A stretch of DNA of 64,000 nt from Moritella sp. Urea-trap-13 (GTDB lineage: Bacteria > Pseudomonadota > Gammaproteobacteria > Enterobacterales > Moritellaceae), in the NCBI RefSeq assembly GCF_002836355.1, contig NZ_PJCA01000039.1, positions 248,001 to 312,000 on the forward strand, read 5' to 3'. A model generated the notes under the pieces. The model had not been told where the DNA came from. It saw nothing but the letters and a program-made list of their open reading frames with translations, and made no database searches. Positions within the stretch are counted from its first letter, which is position 1. The number at the start of each line of letters is the position of its first letter. Shown one piece after another: positions 1 through 11,313 of this stretch. The position numbers were made by a program, and so were the translations under genes.

Positions 1-2320
1 CATCCAGTGTTTGTAACATTACTGCTTTTTCAAACTGACGAATAACTTGAGCACCGACGGCATCTTCTTTGGCTGTATAGGCTTCATTAGCACCAGTCAT
101 GATACGTTCACGGATCTTTTCTTCGTATAACTTACTATCTTCATCGATCCATTGCTGAATTGGTAGTTCGAGCATGAAGTCAGCACGTAAACGTTGCTCT
201 AGACCGGTGATATCCCACATTTCATGTAATGATTGTGGTGGGATGTAAGCATCCATTACCGCATTGATCACGTCTTCACGGATCGCAACCATAGTGTCAC
301 TGATATCTTCCGCTTCCATAAGTTCATTACGTTGCTCATAAACCACTTTACGTTGGTCATTGGCAACGTCATCGAATTCAAGTAACGATTTACGAATATC
401 AAAGTTACGACCTTCAACTTTACGTTGGGCATTTTCGATCGCGCGTGTTACCCACTTATGCTCAATCGCTTCACCTTCTTCCATACCCAGTTTCTTCATC
501 ATGCCGGTAATACGGTCTGATGTGAAAATACGCATAAGCGGATCGGCCATAGAAAGATAGAAACGTGTTGAACCAGCATCACCCTGACGACCAGAACGAC
601 CACGTAATTGGTTATCAATACGACGAGATTCGTGACGTTCAGTACCGATAATATGCAAACCACCTGCCGCTAGCACAGCTTCGTGACGCACTTGCCATTC
701 CGCTTTAATGTGCGCAATTTGTGCTTCAGTTGGATTTTTCAGCTTATCCACATCAGTCTGCCAGTTACCACCTAACACGATATCGGTACCACGACCGGCC
801 ATGTTGGTTGCAATTGTCACCGCGCCAGAACGACCTGCATCAGAAACGATCTCAGCTTCACGTTCATGGAACTTAGCATTCAATACGTTATGCTTAATCT
901 TGTCTTTTTTCAGTAAATTAGAAAGTAGTTCTGAGCTTTCAATTGATACTGTACCAACCAATACTGGTTGTTGTCTCTTCACACAATCTTTAATATCTTC
1001 GATGATCGCAACATGCTTTTCAGCTGCAGTCAGGTAAACCAGATCGCCGAAGTCTTTACGCGTCATTGGCTTGTTAGTCGGTAATACCACTGTTTCCAGG
1101 CTATAAATAGATTGGAATTCAAATGCTTCGGTATCAGCAGTACCTGTCATACCAGACAGTTTGTCGTACATACGGAAATAATTCTGGAAGGTAATCGATG
1201 CTAATGTTTGGTTTTCATTTTGGATCTTCACACCTTCACGGGCTTCTACCGCTTGATGCAGACCTTCAGACCAACGACGACCCGGCATAGTACGACCAGT
1301 ATGTTCGTCGACAATCACAATTTCACCGTCATCACTAACAATATAGTCTACGTCTTTTTCAAATAACGTATGGGCACGTAATGCTGCATTGATGTGATGC
1401 AGTAATGAAATATTCGCAGCAGAGAATAAAGAATCATCAGCGCTTAATAAACCACGTTCTTTGAGCATTTCTTCGACTTTAATTTGACCGTTCTCAGTCA
1501 ACAATACTTGTTTGTTCTTTTCATCAACCGTGTAGTGACCAACACCAGTATATTCTTCAGTATCTTCTTGCTCTTGCTGTTCTAGCAAAGGAATGATGGT
1601 ATTGATATTGGTATATAAATCTGAGCTATTATCCGCTGGGCCAGAAATGATCAACGGTGTACGCGCTTCATCAATTAAGATTGAATCAACTTCATCAATT
1701 ACCGCATAGTATAACGGACGCATAACACGTTGTTGCGGTTCGAACGCCATGTTGTCACGCAGATAATCAAAACCAAATTCATTATTGGTGCCGTAGGTAA
1801 CATCCGCAGCATAAGCTTCACGTTTTGCCATGTTATCCATGCCAGACACGTTCAAGCCAACTGTAAGTCCTAAAAATTCAAATAGTTCACGATTCCATTC
1901 CGCATCACGTGCAGCAAGGTAATCATTCACGGTAATAATATGCACGCCTTTACCTGTTAAGGCATTTAAATAAGCAGGTAATGTTGCCGTTAGAGTTTTA
2001 CCTTCACCAGTACGCATTTCGGCGATTTGATTATTGTTTAATACCATGCCACCTAATAGCTGTACATCGAAGTGACGCATGCCAAACACACGCTTAGAGC
2101 CTTCACGTACAACCGCAAATGCTTCCGCTAAAAGACTATCAAGTGATTCACCAGCAGCGAAACGTTGTTGAAAATCAACTGTTTTAGCTTTTAGTTCTGC
2201 ATCTGATAATACTTCAAAATCTGCTTCTAATTGATTAACTTGTTTTACAACTTTGTGCAATTTTTTTAAAATGCGGTCATTGCGGCTACCGACTATTTTT
2301 GTAATTATATTAGTTAACAT
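1..2320 (-). CDS. secA: Protein translocase ATPase SecA (3' end beyond window)
   Basis: SecA drives Sec-dependent preprotein export through SecYEG using ATP. About 773 N-terminal residues can be read; the C-terminal part, some 130 residues with the usual zinc-binding tail, lies beyond base 1. The ATG at 2318-2320 gives [16 protein letters not shown], a typical SecA start. Walker A (GEGKT) falls near residues 105-109, a DEVD Walker B near 210, and the helicase motifs ([18 protein letters not shown]) are intact. The start has only a weak Shine-Dalgarno sequence. It is the last visible gene of the minus-strand dcw/lpxC block, 46 nt after the M23 peptidase gene. No SecM-like arrest gene precedes it. 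Identity is certain. Confidence 0.97.
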   Translation of the reverse strand, partial: MLTNIITKIVGSRNDRILKKLHKVVKQVNQLEADFEVLSDAELKAKTVDFQQRFAAGESLDSLLAEAFAVVREGSKRVFGMRHFDVQLLGGMVLNNNQIAEMRTGEGKTLTATLPAYLNALTGKGVHIITVNDYLAARDAEWNRELFEFLGLTVGLNVSGMDNMAKREAYAADVTYGTNNEFGFDYLRDNMAFEPQQRVMRPLYYAVIDEVDSILIDEARTPLIISGPADNSSDLYTNINTIIPLLEQQEQEDTEEYTGVGHYTVDEKNKQVLLTENGQIKVEEMLKERGLLSADDSLFSAANISLLHHINAALRAHTLFEKDVDYIVSDDGEIVIVDEHTGRTMPGRRWSEGLHQAVEAREGVKIQNENQTLASITFQNYFRMYDKLSGMTGTADTEAFEFQSIYSLETVVLPTNKPMTRKDFGDLVYLTAAEKHVAIIEDIKDCVKRQQPVLVGTVSIESSELLSNLLKKDKIKHNVLNAKFHEREAEIVSDAGRSGAVTIATNMAGRGTDIVLGGNWQTDVDKLKNPTEAQIAHIKAEWQVRHEAVLAAGGLHIIGTERHESRRIDNQLRGRSGRQGDAGSTRFYLSMADPLMRIFTSDRITGMMKKLGMEEGEAIEHKWVTRAIENAQRKVEGRNFDIRKSLLEFDDVANDQRKVVYEQRNELMEAEDISDTMVAIREDVINAVMDAYIPPQSLHEMWDITGLEQRLRADFMLELPIQQWIDEDSKLYEEKIRERIMTGANEAYTAKEDAVGAQVIRQFEKAVMLQTLD

Positions 2321-2366
2321 TTTATGACCAAAAGTTATTGTGAATCTATTTGAAATTTAAAGCATT

Positions 2367-3281
2367 TTAGCGATAAACATAGCGTTTAGGATCGACTTGT
2401 CGTCCCGATTTTAGCACTTCGTAGTGCACATGGGGTCCAGTAGAACGTCCCGAACTTCCCATAATAGCAATAGTTTGCCCTTTACCAACCACATCACCTT
2501 CTTTTGCGATCAACTCTTTAGAGTGGGCATAACGTGACGACAGACCATTTCCGTGATTAATTTCGATTAATAAACCGTAACCTGAACGTCTGCCAGACCA
2601 AGTAACAACACCTGCACCCGTGGCAATAATGTTCATGCCATTATCACCTGCAAAATCAACGCCTTTATGCATAGTCGCTCGCCCTGTAAAAGGGTCTTTA
2701 CGCACACCATAAGGAGATGATAACCAAGAACCACGCTGAATAACGGGTCGACCAGATAACACTGCCTCATCTGTTATATTGTGATTCAATAGCATAGTTT
2801 CAAGTAGTGTAAGCTGTTGTGAGCGATTATTTACTTCTAAGGACAGTAAATCCATCTCTTCAAGCAAGGTTTGTAAATCAACAGCATAACTTGAATCGGT
2901 ATCCACAGGACCACCAATAGCAGGCTTTAACATAAAATCAAATTCACCACGCGTCAAACTGGCATCTTTAGCCAATTCATCACCTAATAAACTCAAACGG
3001 TTAACTTCTGCTTGCATCATGCCAACTTTACTCGCAAATACCGCGATTTTCAAATCTGTTTCTTGACGTAGCGCAAGGACTTGATCGGCTTGTTGTTGAT
3101 ATTTTTGCTGCGTTTTTGCAATTTTAAGCTGAATGGCTTGAGAAGAGTAGTTTGAATAGAGAAACCAAGAAGACGCAATCGATGCCGCGATAACAGCAAT
3201 TAATGCAAATATGAAGAAATAGAGATTAAATAATTTAGAATAGCTATGTTTACTATTCGAGTAAGTAACTGTAACGCTCAT
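2367..3281 (-). CDS. Membrane-anchored M23 (LytM-type) peptidase
   Basis: Probable zinc endopeptidase, or LytM-family regulator, acting on peptidoglycan in the periplasm. The 304 residues contain one membrane segment (about 17-42), a likely coiled coil (about 45-100), and a C-terminal M23 domain. All metal-binding positions are present: His205 and Asp209 in HKGVDF, and His284 and His286 in HVHYE, so it should be catalytically competent, unlike EnvC or NlpD. It sits between lpxC and secA, where enterobacteria carry secM. Its exact cleavage specificity cannot be told from sequence. I give no gene symbol because no standard one fits. Confidence 0.88.
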   Translation of the reverse strand: MSVTVTYSNSKHSYSKLFNLYFFIFALIAVIAASIASSWFLYSNYSSQAIQLKIAKTQQKYQQQADQVLALRQETDLKIAVFASKVGMMQAEVNRLSLLGDELAKDASLTRGEFDFMLKPAIGGPVDTDSSYAVDLQTLLEEMDLLSLEVNNRSQQLTLLETMLLNHNITDEAVLSGRPVIQRGSWLSSPYGVRKDPFTGRATMHKGVDFAGDNGMNIIATGAGVVTWSGRRSGYGLLIEINHGNGLSSRYAHSKELIAKEGDVVGKGQTIAIMGSSGRSTGPHVHYEVLKSGRQVDPKRYVYR

Positions 3282-3351
3282 AATCTTTTTTTAACTGATG
3301 AATATGTGACACTAAATATAAACAATTTGGTGCCACAATTCTATCTGTATT

Positions 3352-3388
3352 TATCTCAGCGCTGACTAACAACGTCAGTTCCGAGATA
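3352..3388 (-). other. Hairpin between lpxC and the M23 gene
   Basis: An inverted repeat pairs TATCTC (3352-3357) with GAGATA (3383-3388) and, inside it, CTGAC (3362-3366) with GTCAG (3374-3378). It lies just after the lpxC stop. No U-tract follows on the minus strand, so it does not look like an ordinary intrinsic terminator. It may protect the lpxC 3' end or adjust expression of the downstream genes; that is inference. Confidence 0.5.
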
Positions 3389-3407
3389 CTAGACCTGTTT
3401 GGTTAGA

Positions 3408-4331
3408 TTATAACGCCAGTTCTAAATTGGCTTCTAACCAACGAATCGGCGCATCTTGCGTTTCATCAACGGTGGTAAATTCCCACGCTTCTTGATTAGC
3501 AAGTAATGCTCTTAGTAATAAGTTATTCATGCCGTGGCCTGTTTTGAATGCTCTAAACTCACCTAAAATTGAATGCCCTGATAAGTACAGGTCACCAACA
3601 GCATCAAGTACTTTATGTTTAACGAATTCATCGTCATAACGTAAACCGTCATCATTTAGAATACGGAATTCATCAACCACAATCGCGTTGTCTAGACTAC
3701 CGCCCAGAGCGAGATTTTGTGATTGTAGATACTCAATATCTTTCATGAAACCAAAAGTACGTGCACGACTGATTTCTTGATGGAACCAATCGCCAGAAAA
3801 ATCTGCGCGAATATGCTGATTTTGGCCTTCAAATACCGGATGATCAAATTCAATACGTAAATCCATGATAAAACCATGGTTCGACGGTAAGAATTCAGCC
3901 CATTTATCGCCATCTTCAACACGGATTGGTTGTTTGATTTTAATAAATTTCTTGGCACAGTTTAGCTCTTCAATTCCCGCACTCTGCAGTAAGAAAATAA
4001 AAGGACTGGCACTGCCATCCATAATTGGAATTTCAGCTGCATCAACTTCAATAATAATATTATCGATGCCAAGACCAGCTAATGCCGCATTAATATGTTC
4101 GACAGTAGAGATACGGTGACCATCTTCGCTAACAAGGCAAGTGCACAACATGGTATCTTTTACCATGTCTGCCGAGGCTTTGAAATCAACCACAGGATCG
4201 AGGTCGATACGGCGATAGATAATCCCGGTGTTCGCTGCTGCTGGACGAAGATTTAGGGTAACCTTGTTGCCAGAATGTAGACCGATGCCGGTACCACGTA
4301 CAGCTTGCTTTAATGTTCTTTGTTTAATCAT
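3408..4331 (-). CDS. lpxC: UDP-3-O-acyl-N-acetylglucosamine deacetylase LpxC
   Basis: LpxC is a zinc enzyme and carries out the committed step of lipid A synthesis, deacetylating UDP-3-O-acyl-GlcNAc in the cytoplasm. The start is the ATG at 4329-4331 (MIKQRTLKQ), which has AGGGTGA upstream; an 18-residue in-frame extension is not family-like. The product is 307 residues, close to E. coli's 305. Zinc ligands are visible as His79 (STVEHINA) and His239/Asp243 (KHKVLDAVG). It is the downstream neighbour of ftsZ, as in most gammaproteobacteria, separated by 168 nt with a hairpin. In E. coli LpxC levels are set by FtsH proteolysis; the C-terminus here ends LELAL. Confidence 0.97.
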   Translation of the reverse strand: MIKQRTLKQAVRGTGIGLHSGNKVTLNLRPAAANTGIIYRRIDLDPVVDFKASADMVKDTMLCTCLVSEDGHRISTVEHINAALAGLGIDNIIIEVDAAEIPIMDGSASPFIFLLQSAGIEELNCAKKFIKIKQPIRVEDGDKWAEFLPSNHGFIMDLRIEFDHPVFEGQNQHIRADFSGDWFHQEISRARTFGFMKDIEYLQSQNLALGGSLDNAIVVDEFRILNDDGLRYDDEFVKHKVLDAVGDLYLSGHSILGEFRAFKTGHGMNNLLLRALLANQEAWEFTTVDETQDAPIRWLEANLELAL

Positions 4332-4432
4332 TAATGTCACCCTATTAAATCTCACACTCCAACGAGAGGCCGAGCAATTTACCATAACTCTTGTGGAAAT
4401 GCAAAATCACCAATCCAAACACAGCTTATATA

Positions 4433-4471
4433 ATTCAGTCTTTAGGCTAAAAATAATGCCTACGACTGAAT
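4433..4471 (-). other. Hairpin between ftsZ and lpxC
   Basis: Arms ATTCAGTC (4433-4440) and GACTGAAT (4464-4471) pair perfectly, and inside them TAGGC (4443-4447) pairs with GCCTA (4458-4462), leaving a 10-nt AT-rich loop. It begins about 30 nt after the ftsZ stop in the direction of transcription. There is no U-run after it, so termination would need another factor; mRNA stabilisation is an alternative. Confidence 0.5.
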
Positions 4472-4499
4472 CATACTCTCGCGACTATACGATAAAGTA

Positions 4500-5693
4500 T
4501 TAGTCTGCTTGACGACGTAAGAACGCTGGAATATCAAGATAGTCCGGTTCACTTTTGGTTGCTTTAGTCGTATGACTCTCACCAACAGCAACTTGCTGTG
4601 CAACATTCTGCACATCAACTTGGTTATCGGCTGCTACCACTGTCGCTTTAGCTATTTCTTCAATTTTTGCTGGTTCAACTTTAGCTTCTTCAATTTTCTT
4701 TACCGGTGTTGGTACTAAGGTCATATCTGGCTTATTTTCAGCACCGATACCCGTAACCACAACCGTTACACGTAATTCATCTGTCATTTCAGGATCAATT
4801 ACCGCACCCACAACAACCGTTGCATTATCAGATGCAAACGCTTTAATTGAATTACCAACCGTTTCGAATTCTTCGATGTTGATATCTAAGCCAGCAGTAA
4901 TGTTAACTAAGATACCGCGTGCGCCCGCTAAATCAACATCATCAAGTAATGGACTTGAGATAGCCGCTTCAGCCGCTTCTTCAGCACGATCTTCACCTGA
5001 AGCTACACCCGTACCCATCATCGCAGTACCCATTTCGCTCATAACTGTGCGAACATCGGCGAAATCCACGTTGATAAGACCAGGACGGGTAATGAGTTCG
5101 GCAATACCTTGCACAGCACCAAGCAATACGTTATTTGCTGCTTTGAAGGCGTCTAATAAGCTCACACCACGACCCAATACTTTCAGTAGTTTGTCGTTCG
5201 GGATTGTGATTAAAGAATCAACCTGTTCACTTAATGCATCAATACCTGCTTGCGCATAAGTCAGACGACGTTTACCTTCAAAAGAGAATGGTTTAGTTAC
5301 GACTGCGACTGTCAAAATACCCAGTTCTTTGGCAATTTCAGCAACAACAGGCGCGGCACCAGTTCCTGTACCACCGCCCATACCAGCAGCGATAAAGATC
5401 ATATCAGAGCCTTGCAGATGCTCACGAATAGTATCGCGATCTTCTGATGCAGCTTCGCGGCCTACAGCTGGGTTTGCACCCGCCCCTAAGCCTTTCGTTA
5501 TTGTGTTACCGATTTGAATAACAGTTCCAGCTGCTGAATTACGCAATGCTTGCGCATCGGTATTAATTACAATAAATTCAACACCTTCAATTGTTTCACT
5601 GACCATGTGATCAACAGCGTTACCGCCGCCACCACCAACACCAATGACTTTAATGACAGCTTCATCGTGACTATCATCGAGTAGTTCAAACAT
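4500..5693 (-). CDS. ftsZ: Cell division GTPase FtsZ
   Basis: FtsZ is the tubulin-like GTPase that forms the division ring at midcell. The 397-residue protein has the tubulin signature GGGTGTG at residues 106-112, the N-terminal nucleotide-binding [10 protein letters not shown], and the T7 region [12 protein letters not shown] variable linker rich in Lys, Glu and Val (about 320-382) leads to the conserved C-terminal peptide [14 protein letters not shown] that binds FtsA, ZipA and other partners. GGAG lies 8 nt before the ATG. It follows ftsA by 29 nt and precedes lpxC, the standard end of the dcw cluster. Confidence 0.99.
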   Translation of the reverse strand: MFELLDDSHDEAVIKVIGVGGGGGNAVDHMVSETIEGVEFIVINTDAQALRNSAAGTVIQIGNTITKGLGAGANPAVGREAASEDRDTIREHLQGSDMIFIAAGMGGGTGTGAAPVVAEIAKELGILTVAVVTKPFSFEGKRRLTYAQAGIDALSEQVDSLITIPNDKLLKVLGRGVSLLDAFKAANNVLLGAVQGIAELITRPGLINVDFADVRTVMSEMGTAMMGTGVASGEDRAEEAAEAAISSPLLDDVDLAGARGILVNITAGLDINIEEFETVGNSIKAFASDNATVVVGAVIDPEMTDELRVTVVVTGIGAENKPDMTLVPTPVKKIEEAKVEPAKIEEIAKATVVAADNQVDVQNVAQQVAVGESHTTKATKSEPDYLDIPAFLRRQAD

Positions 5694-5722
5694 GGTACTT
5701 TCTCCAAAATCTTATTGGGGTT

Positions 5723-6970
5723 TTAAAACCCGCCTTTGAACCAGCTCATTATTTTTTTAAATAGCTGATTACAATTATTTTTTTCTACGACTACTTCTGT
5801 TGCTGGTTCGAACTGATGTTCTTTACCAAACAGAAGTAAACCAACCGCTGTTGAATAAACTGGTGTGTTTACATACTCAGTTAAACCATTGATATTCAAT
5901 GGTATACCGATTCTAACTTGAGAGTTGAATACGCCTTCAGCACATTCAACTAAACCTTCAATTTGTGCAGCGCCACCAGTAAGGACAATACCAGCTGCCA
6001 ATTTTTCCAGCTTTAATGAGGCCAAAACAGTTTTTAATTCATCTTCAACCATTCCGAATAGTTCAGAATATCGAGGTTCTATCACTTCTGCAAGTGTTTG
6101 TCGTTGTAAAGTGCGCGATGGTCGACCGCCGACACTCGCTACTTCGATGGTATCATCACGTTGTAATAGATTAGCGTGTGCACAACCAAACTTAACTTTA
6201 ATATCTTCTGCGTCTGCAGGAGGCGTACCAAATGCATAAGCAATATCACTAGTAACTGCATTGCCAGCATAAGAAAATACCGAGGTATGACGTAACGAAC
6301 CATCATAAAATACAGCAATATCAATCGTGCCACCGCCAATATCCACGACACAAACACCTAGCTCTTTTTCATCATCGGTAACGACAGCATAGCTTGATGC
6401 TAACGCAGAAAAAATTAATTTATCAACTTGTAATTCACAGCGCTCAGCACATTTTACAATATTTTTTGCCATGTCATTGTGACACGTGATCAAATGTACC
6501 TTGGCTTTCATGCGAACGCCTGATAAACCAACAGGGTTTTTAATGCGTTCTTGATAATCAATAGCATATTCCTGCGGTATAACATGTAAAATTCGATGTT
6601 CGTCACGAATTCGCACCGACCTTGCAGTATAGATCACGTTATCTACATCATCTTGTGTGACTTCATCTTCAGAAATCGCCACCATGCCAATTTCATCTTG
6701 GCTACTAATATGTTTACCAGAAATACTCAGATAGACAGAGGATATTTTCATATCGGCCATCATTTCTGCTGCTTGTAATGCACGTTGTACGGCTTTAACC
6801 ACAGATTCAAGATCGTTCACACCACCTTTGTCCATGCCTCGCGATGCACTTTCACCTAAACCGATGATGTTCAGCTCGCCGTCAGGTAATAACTCACCAA
6901 CGACAACGGCAATTTTGGATGTGCCGATATCCAAACCTACAATTAATTTTCGTTCCATCGACTTAGTCAT
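5723..6970 (-). CDS. ftsA: Cell division protein FtsA
   Basis: FtsA is the actin-like ATPase that tethers FtsZ to the inner membrane and signals to the septal synthase. I use the ATG at 6968-6970 (MTKSMERKL, 415 residues): AAGAG lies 8 nt upstream. An in-frame GTG at 6976 overlaps the ftsQ TAG stop but would leave only 2 nt to that site. The actin-fold motifs are clear ([45 protein letters not shown]), and the C-terminal amphipathic membrane helix is present (LFKKIMSWFKGGF). The stop codon lies inside a perfect palindrome at 5718-5731. Confidence 0.98.
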   Translation of the reverse strand: MTKSMERKLIVGLDIGTSKIAVVVGELLPDGELNIIGLGESASRGMDKGGVNDLESVVKAVQRALQAAEMMADMKISSVYLSISGKHISSQDEIGMVAISEDEVTQDDVDNVIYTARSVRIRDEHRILHVIPQEYAIDYQERIKNPVGLSGVRMKAKVHLITCHNDMAKNIVKCAERCELQVDKLIFSALASSYAVVTDDEKELGVCVVDIGGGTIDIAVFYDGSLRHTSVFSYAGNAVTSDIAYAFGTPPADAEDIKVKFGCAHANLLQRDDTIEVASVGGRPSRTLQRQTLAEVIEPRYSELFGMVEDELKTVLASLKLEKLAAGIVLTGGAAQIEGLVECAEGVFNSQVRIGIPLNINGLTEYVNTPVYSTAVGLLLFGKEHQFEPATEVVVEKNNCNQLFKKIMSWFKGGF

Positions 6971-6975
6971 TATCA

Positions 6976-7794
6976 CTACTCTTTATTGTCATTTTTCCAG
7001 CCAACTGAGAAACCTGTATCGTAACGTAAATCTATATAGGCTATTTTTTCTTTGTCTAATACTGCGACATAATCGATATAGCGCTGGATCCGTGAGATCG
7101 CATCTTCTCGCCCTAAGCGCAACATAATACCATTACTTAATACAACCGTTATTGCATTCCGCAAATTAACTGTCATTTTAACGATTCTATAACTGTTAAT
7201 CTGAAGTAATCCGTTGAATTCATTGTATTTAGACAGTGCAGCTACAATTCTATCATTCGGGCTATAAAGTTTCACTAAGGATTTAGGCGCCCGATTAATG
7301 TCTGCATCAAACACGATGCCATCTTCATTTAGCAGTTGAGTATCATTCCATACCGCAACAACAGGCTGTTCTTGAATATAAACACGTAATAAATCCGGCC
7401 AACTTTTACGTACCGAAGCATGATAAACCCAAGGTAATGACTCAATTTTTCGTTGAATATCATCGACATTGACCGAGAAATAGTTTTCTATTGCCGGTTT
7501 TTGTAACAATACCGCACGGATATCATCATCACTAACGTAATCTCGATCACCTTGAATAATCAGCGCTGACATGGGCATTTTGCTGGCATCAGTCAAGTAT
7601 GCTTCCATACTGCTGAACATCCAGCTAAAAAATACTACCACCATAAAGAAGAAAAATAGACCTAAACCACGCTTTAAACGTGACGGACCTAATTCTTCAA
7701 CGCAGGACTCATCCGCTTGAATTTCAAGTTCGGTCAGCGCATAGATATTATCATCTAGCGAATCAGGTAAGGGCGTCACAGTAGCAGTGGTCAT
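6976..7794 (-). CDS. ftsQ: Cell division protein FtsQ
   Basis: FtsQ is a bitopic divisome protein that recruits FtsL and FtsB. The 272-residue product has a cytoplasmic N-terminus, one membrane span (about 43-63, rich in Phe and Val), a POTRA domain starting near residue 75 (MSALIIQGDRDYVSDDDIR) and the FtsQ beta domain. ATG at 7792-7794 follows the ddl stop by 6 nt. Its TAG stop lies 5 nt before the ftsA ATG, which fits translational coupling. Sequence conservation is moderate, as is usual for FtsQ, but the context is decisive. Confidence 0.96.
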   Translation of the reverse strand: MTTATVTPLPDSLDDNIYALTELEIQADESCVEELGPSRLKRGLGLFFFFMVVVFFSWMFSSMEAYLTDASKMPMSALIIQGDRDYVSDDDIRAVLLQKPAIENYFSVNVDDIQRKIESLPWVYHASVRKSWPDLLRVYIQEQPVVAVWNDTQLLNEDGIVFDADINRAPKSLVKLYSPNDRIVAALSKYNEFNGLLQINSYRIVKMTVNLRNAITVVLSNGIMLRLGREDAISRIQRYIDYVAVLDKEKIAYIDLRYDTGFSVGWKNDNKE

Positions 7795-7800
7795 GATTTA

Positions 7801-8739
7801 TTAATGCGCTAGCGCGAGTACCTTTGACACTAAAGTTTCAAAGTCATAACCCGCCGCCTTTGCCGCCATTGGTACTAAACTTTTTTCCGTCATACCCGGT
7901 ACCGTATTGACTTCCAATAACTGGAACTGACCTTGCGCATCGAGCATGGCATCTACACGACCCCAACCTTCAGCCGCTACCGCATGAAATGCTTTTAATG
8001 CATAGGCTTGTAATTGCTGGCGCTGCGCATCTGTGATCGGGGCCGGACACAAATACTCGGTGGTATTTGATTGATACTTAGCTTGATAGTCATAAAACGT
8101 ATTGGGTGTTTTAAGTTGGATCACCGGTAATACTTCATCACCCAGAATCGCCACGGTAAATTCAGGGCCTTCAATCCATTGTTCAATTAGAATTTCGTTA
8201 TCATATGCAAACGCAGCGGTTACCGCGATCTCTAATTCCGCCACGTCATGCACTTTCGCCATACCGATACTTGAACCTTCTTTCGCCGGTTTAATGATCA
8301 CCGGAGAGCCAAGCTCAGCAATAATATCGCTGGCGATTGCAGTACTAAAATCTGTTGGCGTGACAATACGATAAAGTGCCGTTGGTAAACCTTGCGCTTG
8401 CCAGATTTGCTTAGTGCGGATCTTGTCCATCGCTAACGCGGCACCTAATACACGGCTACCGGTATACGGAATAGCAAGCAGTTCTAACGCGCCTTGCATC
8501 ACCCCATCTTCACCACCACGACCATGTAAAGCAATAAACGCGTGGGTAAAGCCATCACGTCCAAGTTGATGCACGTCGTATTCAGCAGTATCTAATGCAT
8601 GTGCATCAACACCTGCACGCTGTAAACCGGCAGTAACCGCTGCACCTGATTTGAGTGATACTTCACGTTCAGCTGAATGTCCGCCAAATAATACCGCTAC
8701 TTTTTTAATGCTTGTTGCGCTCATGATTACTTCTTCCAT
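7801..8739 (-). CDS. ddl: D-alanine--D-alanine ligase
   Basis: An ATP-grasp enzyme that makes D-Ala-D-Ala for the pentapeptide stem of peptidoglycan. Visible are the N-terminal [16 protein letters not shown], the ATP-grasp motif [15 protein letters not shown], and the C-terminal [18 protein letters not shown]. The first ATG (8737-8739) gives 312 residues and overlaps the murC stop by 13 nt. A second ATG at 8722-8724 ([12 protein letters not shown], 307 residues) has GAAG 5 nt upstream and is equally plausible. Placement between murC and ftsQ indicates the DdlB form. Confidence 0.97.
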   Translation of the reverse strand: MEEVIMSATSIKKVAVLFGGHSAEREVSLKSGAAVTAGLQRAGVDAHALDTAEYDVHQLGRDGFTHAFIALHGRGGEDGVMQGALELLAIPYTGSRVLGAALAMDKIRTKQIWQAQGLPTALYRIVTPTDFSTAIASDIIAELGSPVIIKPAKEGSSIGMAKVHDVAELEIAVTAAFAYDNEILIEQWIEGPEFTVAILGDEVLPVIQLKTPNTFYDYQAKYQSNTTEYLCPAPITDAQRQQLQAYALKAFHAVAAEGWGRVDAMLDAQGQFQLLEVNTVPGMTEKSLVPMAAKAAGYDFETLVSKVLALAH

Positions 8740-10184
8740 TGTTTCATCGTATCCACATTCATTGCCATTGCCGCGAGGTCTTTAGCCAGCGTACCAACAT
8801 TACCAGCGCCTTGGGTCAATACCAAGTCACCTTCTTGTAAATGCTCAGCTAAAATAGCCGGTAATTCATCAGGGCTCGATACAAAAATAGGTTCAATATT
8901 GCCGCGCTGTCGAATACTACGACACAATGAGCGGCTATCCGCACCCGGAATTGGCTCTTCGCCTGCAGGGTATACTTCTAATAATAACAACAAATCAACT
9001 TTTGATAAGACGTTAGCAAAATCTTCATACAAATCACGCGTACGGGTATAACGGTGCGGTTGGAATACCGACACTAAGCGTTTTTCCGGCCAACCCGCAC
9101 GTGCAGCAGTAATAGTAACATCAACCTCGGTTGGGTGATGACCATAATCATCTACCAACATCACATTACCTGCACCTGAATCAAATTCACCAAGCTGATC
9201 GAAACGTCGACCTGTGCCTGCAAAATTAGCTAATGCAGTCACAATAGCACTATCCGCAATGCCATCCTCAGTCGCAACAGCAACCGCTGCAGCTGCATTT
9301 AAAGCATTATGTTGACCGGGCGAGTTTAAGCTCACACGCAAATCATCACGATCTTTACGGCAAATAGTGAAGTGACTTTTGTGACCTTGCTGAACATAAT
9401 CGATAATGCGTACATCAGCATACTCAGAAAAACCGTAAGTGACGACTTGACGACCAACATCTGGAATCAACTTTTGAATAACCGCATCATCGGCACACAT
9501 CACCGCTAAACCGTAAAACGGTAAATTATGAAGAAAATCAATGAAGGTTTTTTCTAACTTGGCAAAGTCACCGCCATAAGTATCCATATGGTCGGCTTCA
9601 ATATTGGTCACCACAGCAACCATCGGCTGCAATAATAAGAATGACGCATCACTCTCGTCCGCTTCAGCAATCAAGTAACGACTAGTCCCTAACCCGGCAT
9701 TGGTGCCAGTGCTTTTTACTAAGCCACCATTAACGTAAGTAGGGTCTAAACCTGCTTCATGATAAATCCCCGTAACCAGCGCCGTCGTCGATGTTTTACC
9801 GTGCGTACCTGAAATCGCAATACCATGACGAAAACGCATCAATTCCGCGAGCATCTCCGCACGTTTAATCACTGGAATACGGTTTTCATGCGCGGCCATA
9901 ATTTCTGGATTGCTTAAATCAATCGCGGTAGAGACGACGACAACACTAGCATTCAATACATTTTCAGCTGTGTGCTCGAAGTTGATCTTGGCGCCTAATT
10001 TAACCAAACGCTCTGTCACTGGATTGGGCGCTAAATCAGACCCAGTAATTTGGTAACCTTCGTTAGCTAACACCTCAGCGATACCGCCCATACCTGCGCC
10101 ACCGATACCAACAAAATGGATAGTTTTCACACGGCGCATCTCTGGCACCATAGTTCTGAGTTGTGCGATCTTTTGTTCAGGCAT
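8727..10184 (-). CDS. murC: UDP-N-acetylmuramate--L-alanine ligase MurC
   Basis: MurC is the cytoplasmic Mur ligase that adds L-Ala to UDP-MurNAc, the first amino acid of the stem peptide. The 485 residues show the N-terminal Rossmann motif [15 protein letters not shown] (about 25-39), the ATP loop GTHGKTSTT (126-134), and the ligase motifs [10 protein letters not shown] and [10 protein letters not shown]. The length matches E. coli (491). It starts 3 nt after murG stops and overlaps ddl at its 3' end. Confidence 0.98.
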   Translation of the reverse strand: MPEQKIAQLRTMVPEMRRVKTIHFVGIGGAGMGGIAEVLANEGYQITGSDLAPNPVTERLVKLGAKINFEHTAENVLNASVVVVSTAIDLSNPEIMAAHENRIPVIKRAEMLAELMRFRHGIAISGTHGKTSTTALVTGIYHEAGLDPTYVNGGLVKSTGTNAGLGTSRYLIAEADESDASFLLLQPMVAVVTNIEADHMDTYGGDFAKLEKTFIDFLHNLPFYGLAVMCADDAVIQKLIPDVGRQVVTYGFSEYADVRIIDYVQQGHKSHFTICRKDRDDLRVSLNSPGQHNALNAAAAVAVATEDGIADSAIVTALANFAGTGRRFDQLGEFDSGAGNVMLVDDYGHHPTEVDVTITAARAGWPEKRLVSVFQPHRYTRTRDLYEDFANVLSKVDLLLLLEVYPAGEEPIPGADSRSLCRSIRQRGNIEPIFVSSPDELPAILAEHLQEGDLVLTQGAGNVGTLAKDLAAMAMNVDTMKQWKK

Positions 10185-10187
10185 TAT

Positions 10188-11258
10188 TTATCTCTCTTCA
10201 CTTAACGCTGAACAGGCAATTGCGACCTGTTCAGTAGCATCTAGAATGGCAGCGGTTTTTGCTGCCTCTGACATCGTCACAAGACATGTATCGTCATCAA
10301 TCCACTGCTGTAATAATTTGGCCAAATCGGCGGCATTAAATTGCGATTGTGGTATCAATACAGCACCACCCGCTTGCACTAATGATTGGGCATTTTTAGT
10401 CTGATGATCATCAACCGCATGCGGTAATGGAATGAAAATAGCAGGCAGCCCGGCAACAGCAACTTCGGAAACCGTTAACGCACCAGCGCGGCAGACTACC
10501 ACATCAGCTTGCGCATAAGCTTGCGCCATATCATCAATAAAATCAGTCACTAATATTTCAGCTGTCACGCCTGCGGTTTGATAAGCACTGATTACTTTGG
10601 CGGCATTGTTTTTACCGACTTGGTGACGTACACAAATTTTATCTTGTGGTAATAACGCCAGTGCCGCAGGTAAGGTATCATTTAATACTTTCGCACCTAA
10701 GCTACCACCAACCACTAATACTGTCAGTTTATCTTGTTTGATTCGCACTTGTTGATGCAGTGCGAGTACATCTTCTCGCACCGGATTACCAACCAACTGG
10801 CCATGCGCAAACGCACCAGGAAATGCCATTAATACTCGCTTGGCTATTTTAGCTAATAACCGATTGGTTAAACCCGCGGCAGCATTCTGCTCATGTAAAA
10901 CCACAGGAATACCTTGTAGCCAAGCGGCAACACCACCCGGTCCACTGGCAAAACCGCCCATGCCTAATACCACATCAGGTTTAAAGTCTTGTAGCACTTT
11001 ACGCGCCTGCAGTACTGATTTTAAAATGCGAAATGGCGCTGCGCATAAACGCTTAAACCCATTACCACGCACACCTGAAATATCAATAAACGAAATATCA
11101 AAACCATACTGAGGCACTAAATCAGCTTCCATACGATCTGCAGTACCAATCCAATGGATAGTCCAGCCCTGCTGTTGTAAATGTTTTGCTACCGCAATAC
11201 CAGGGAAAACGTGACCACCAGTACCACCAGCCATCACTAATAAACGTTTTGTCATCAT
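10188..11258 (-). CDS. murG: Lipid II synthase MurG
   Basis: MurG is the membrane-associated GT-B glycosyltransferase that transfers GlcNAc from UDP-GlcNAc to lipid I, giving lipid II. Residues 10-20 hold the glycine-rich loop [12 protein letters not shown] second G-loop ([12 protein letters not shown]) and the UDP-GlcNAc site ([20 protein letters not shown]) follow. Two ATGs are adjacent at 11256-11258 and 11253-11255; either start gives about 355 residues, the family length. It follows ftsW by 55 nt. Confidence 0.98.
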   Translation of the reverse strand: MMTKRLLVMAGGTGGHVFPGIAVAKHLQQQGWTIHWIGTADRMEADLVPQYGFDISFIDISGVRGNGFKRLCAAPFRILKSVLQARKVLQDFKPDVVLGMGGFASGPGGVAAWLQGIPVVLHEQNAAAGLTNRLLAKIAKRVLMAFPGAFAHGQLVGNPVREDVLALHQQVRIKQDKLTVLVVGGSLGAKVLNDTLPAALALLPQDKICVRHQVGKNNAAKVISAYQTAGVTAEILVTDFIDDMAQAYAQADVVVCRAGALTVSEVAVAGLPAIFIPLPHAVDDHQTKNAQSLVQAGGAVLIPQSQFNAADLAKLLQQWIDDDTCLVTMSEAAKTAAILDATEQVAIACSALSEER

Positions 11259-11313
11259 ATTTTTCTTTAAGTTGTTATGAAAGTTAATTCGTTATTGCAG
11301 TTACTGTTGTCAT

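Noticed and set aside
4228-4503. Plus-strand small gene opposite the lpxC start
   Set aside because: It overlaps the lpxC start and the ftsZ-lpxC hairpin and has no family features or ribosome binding site.
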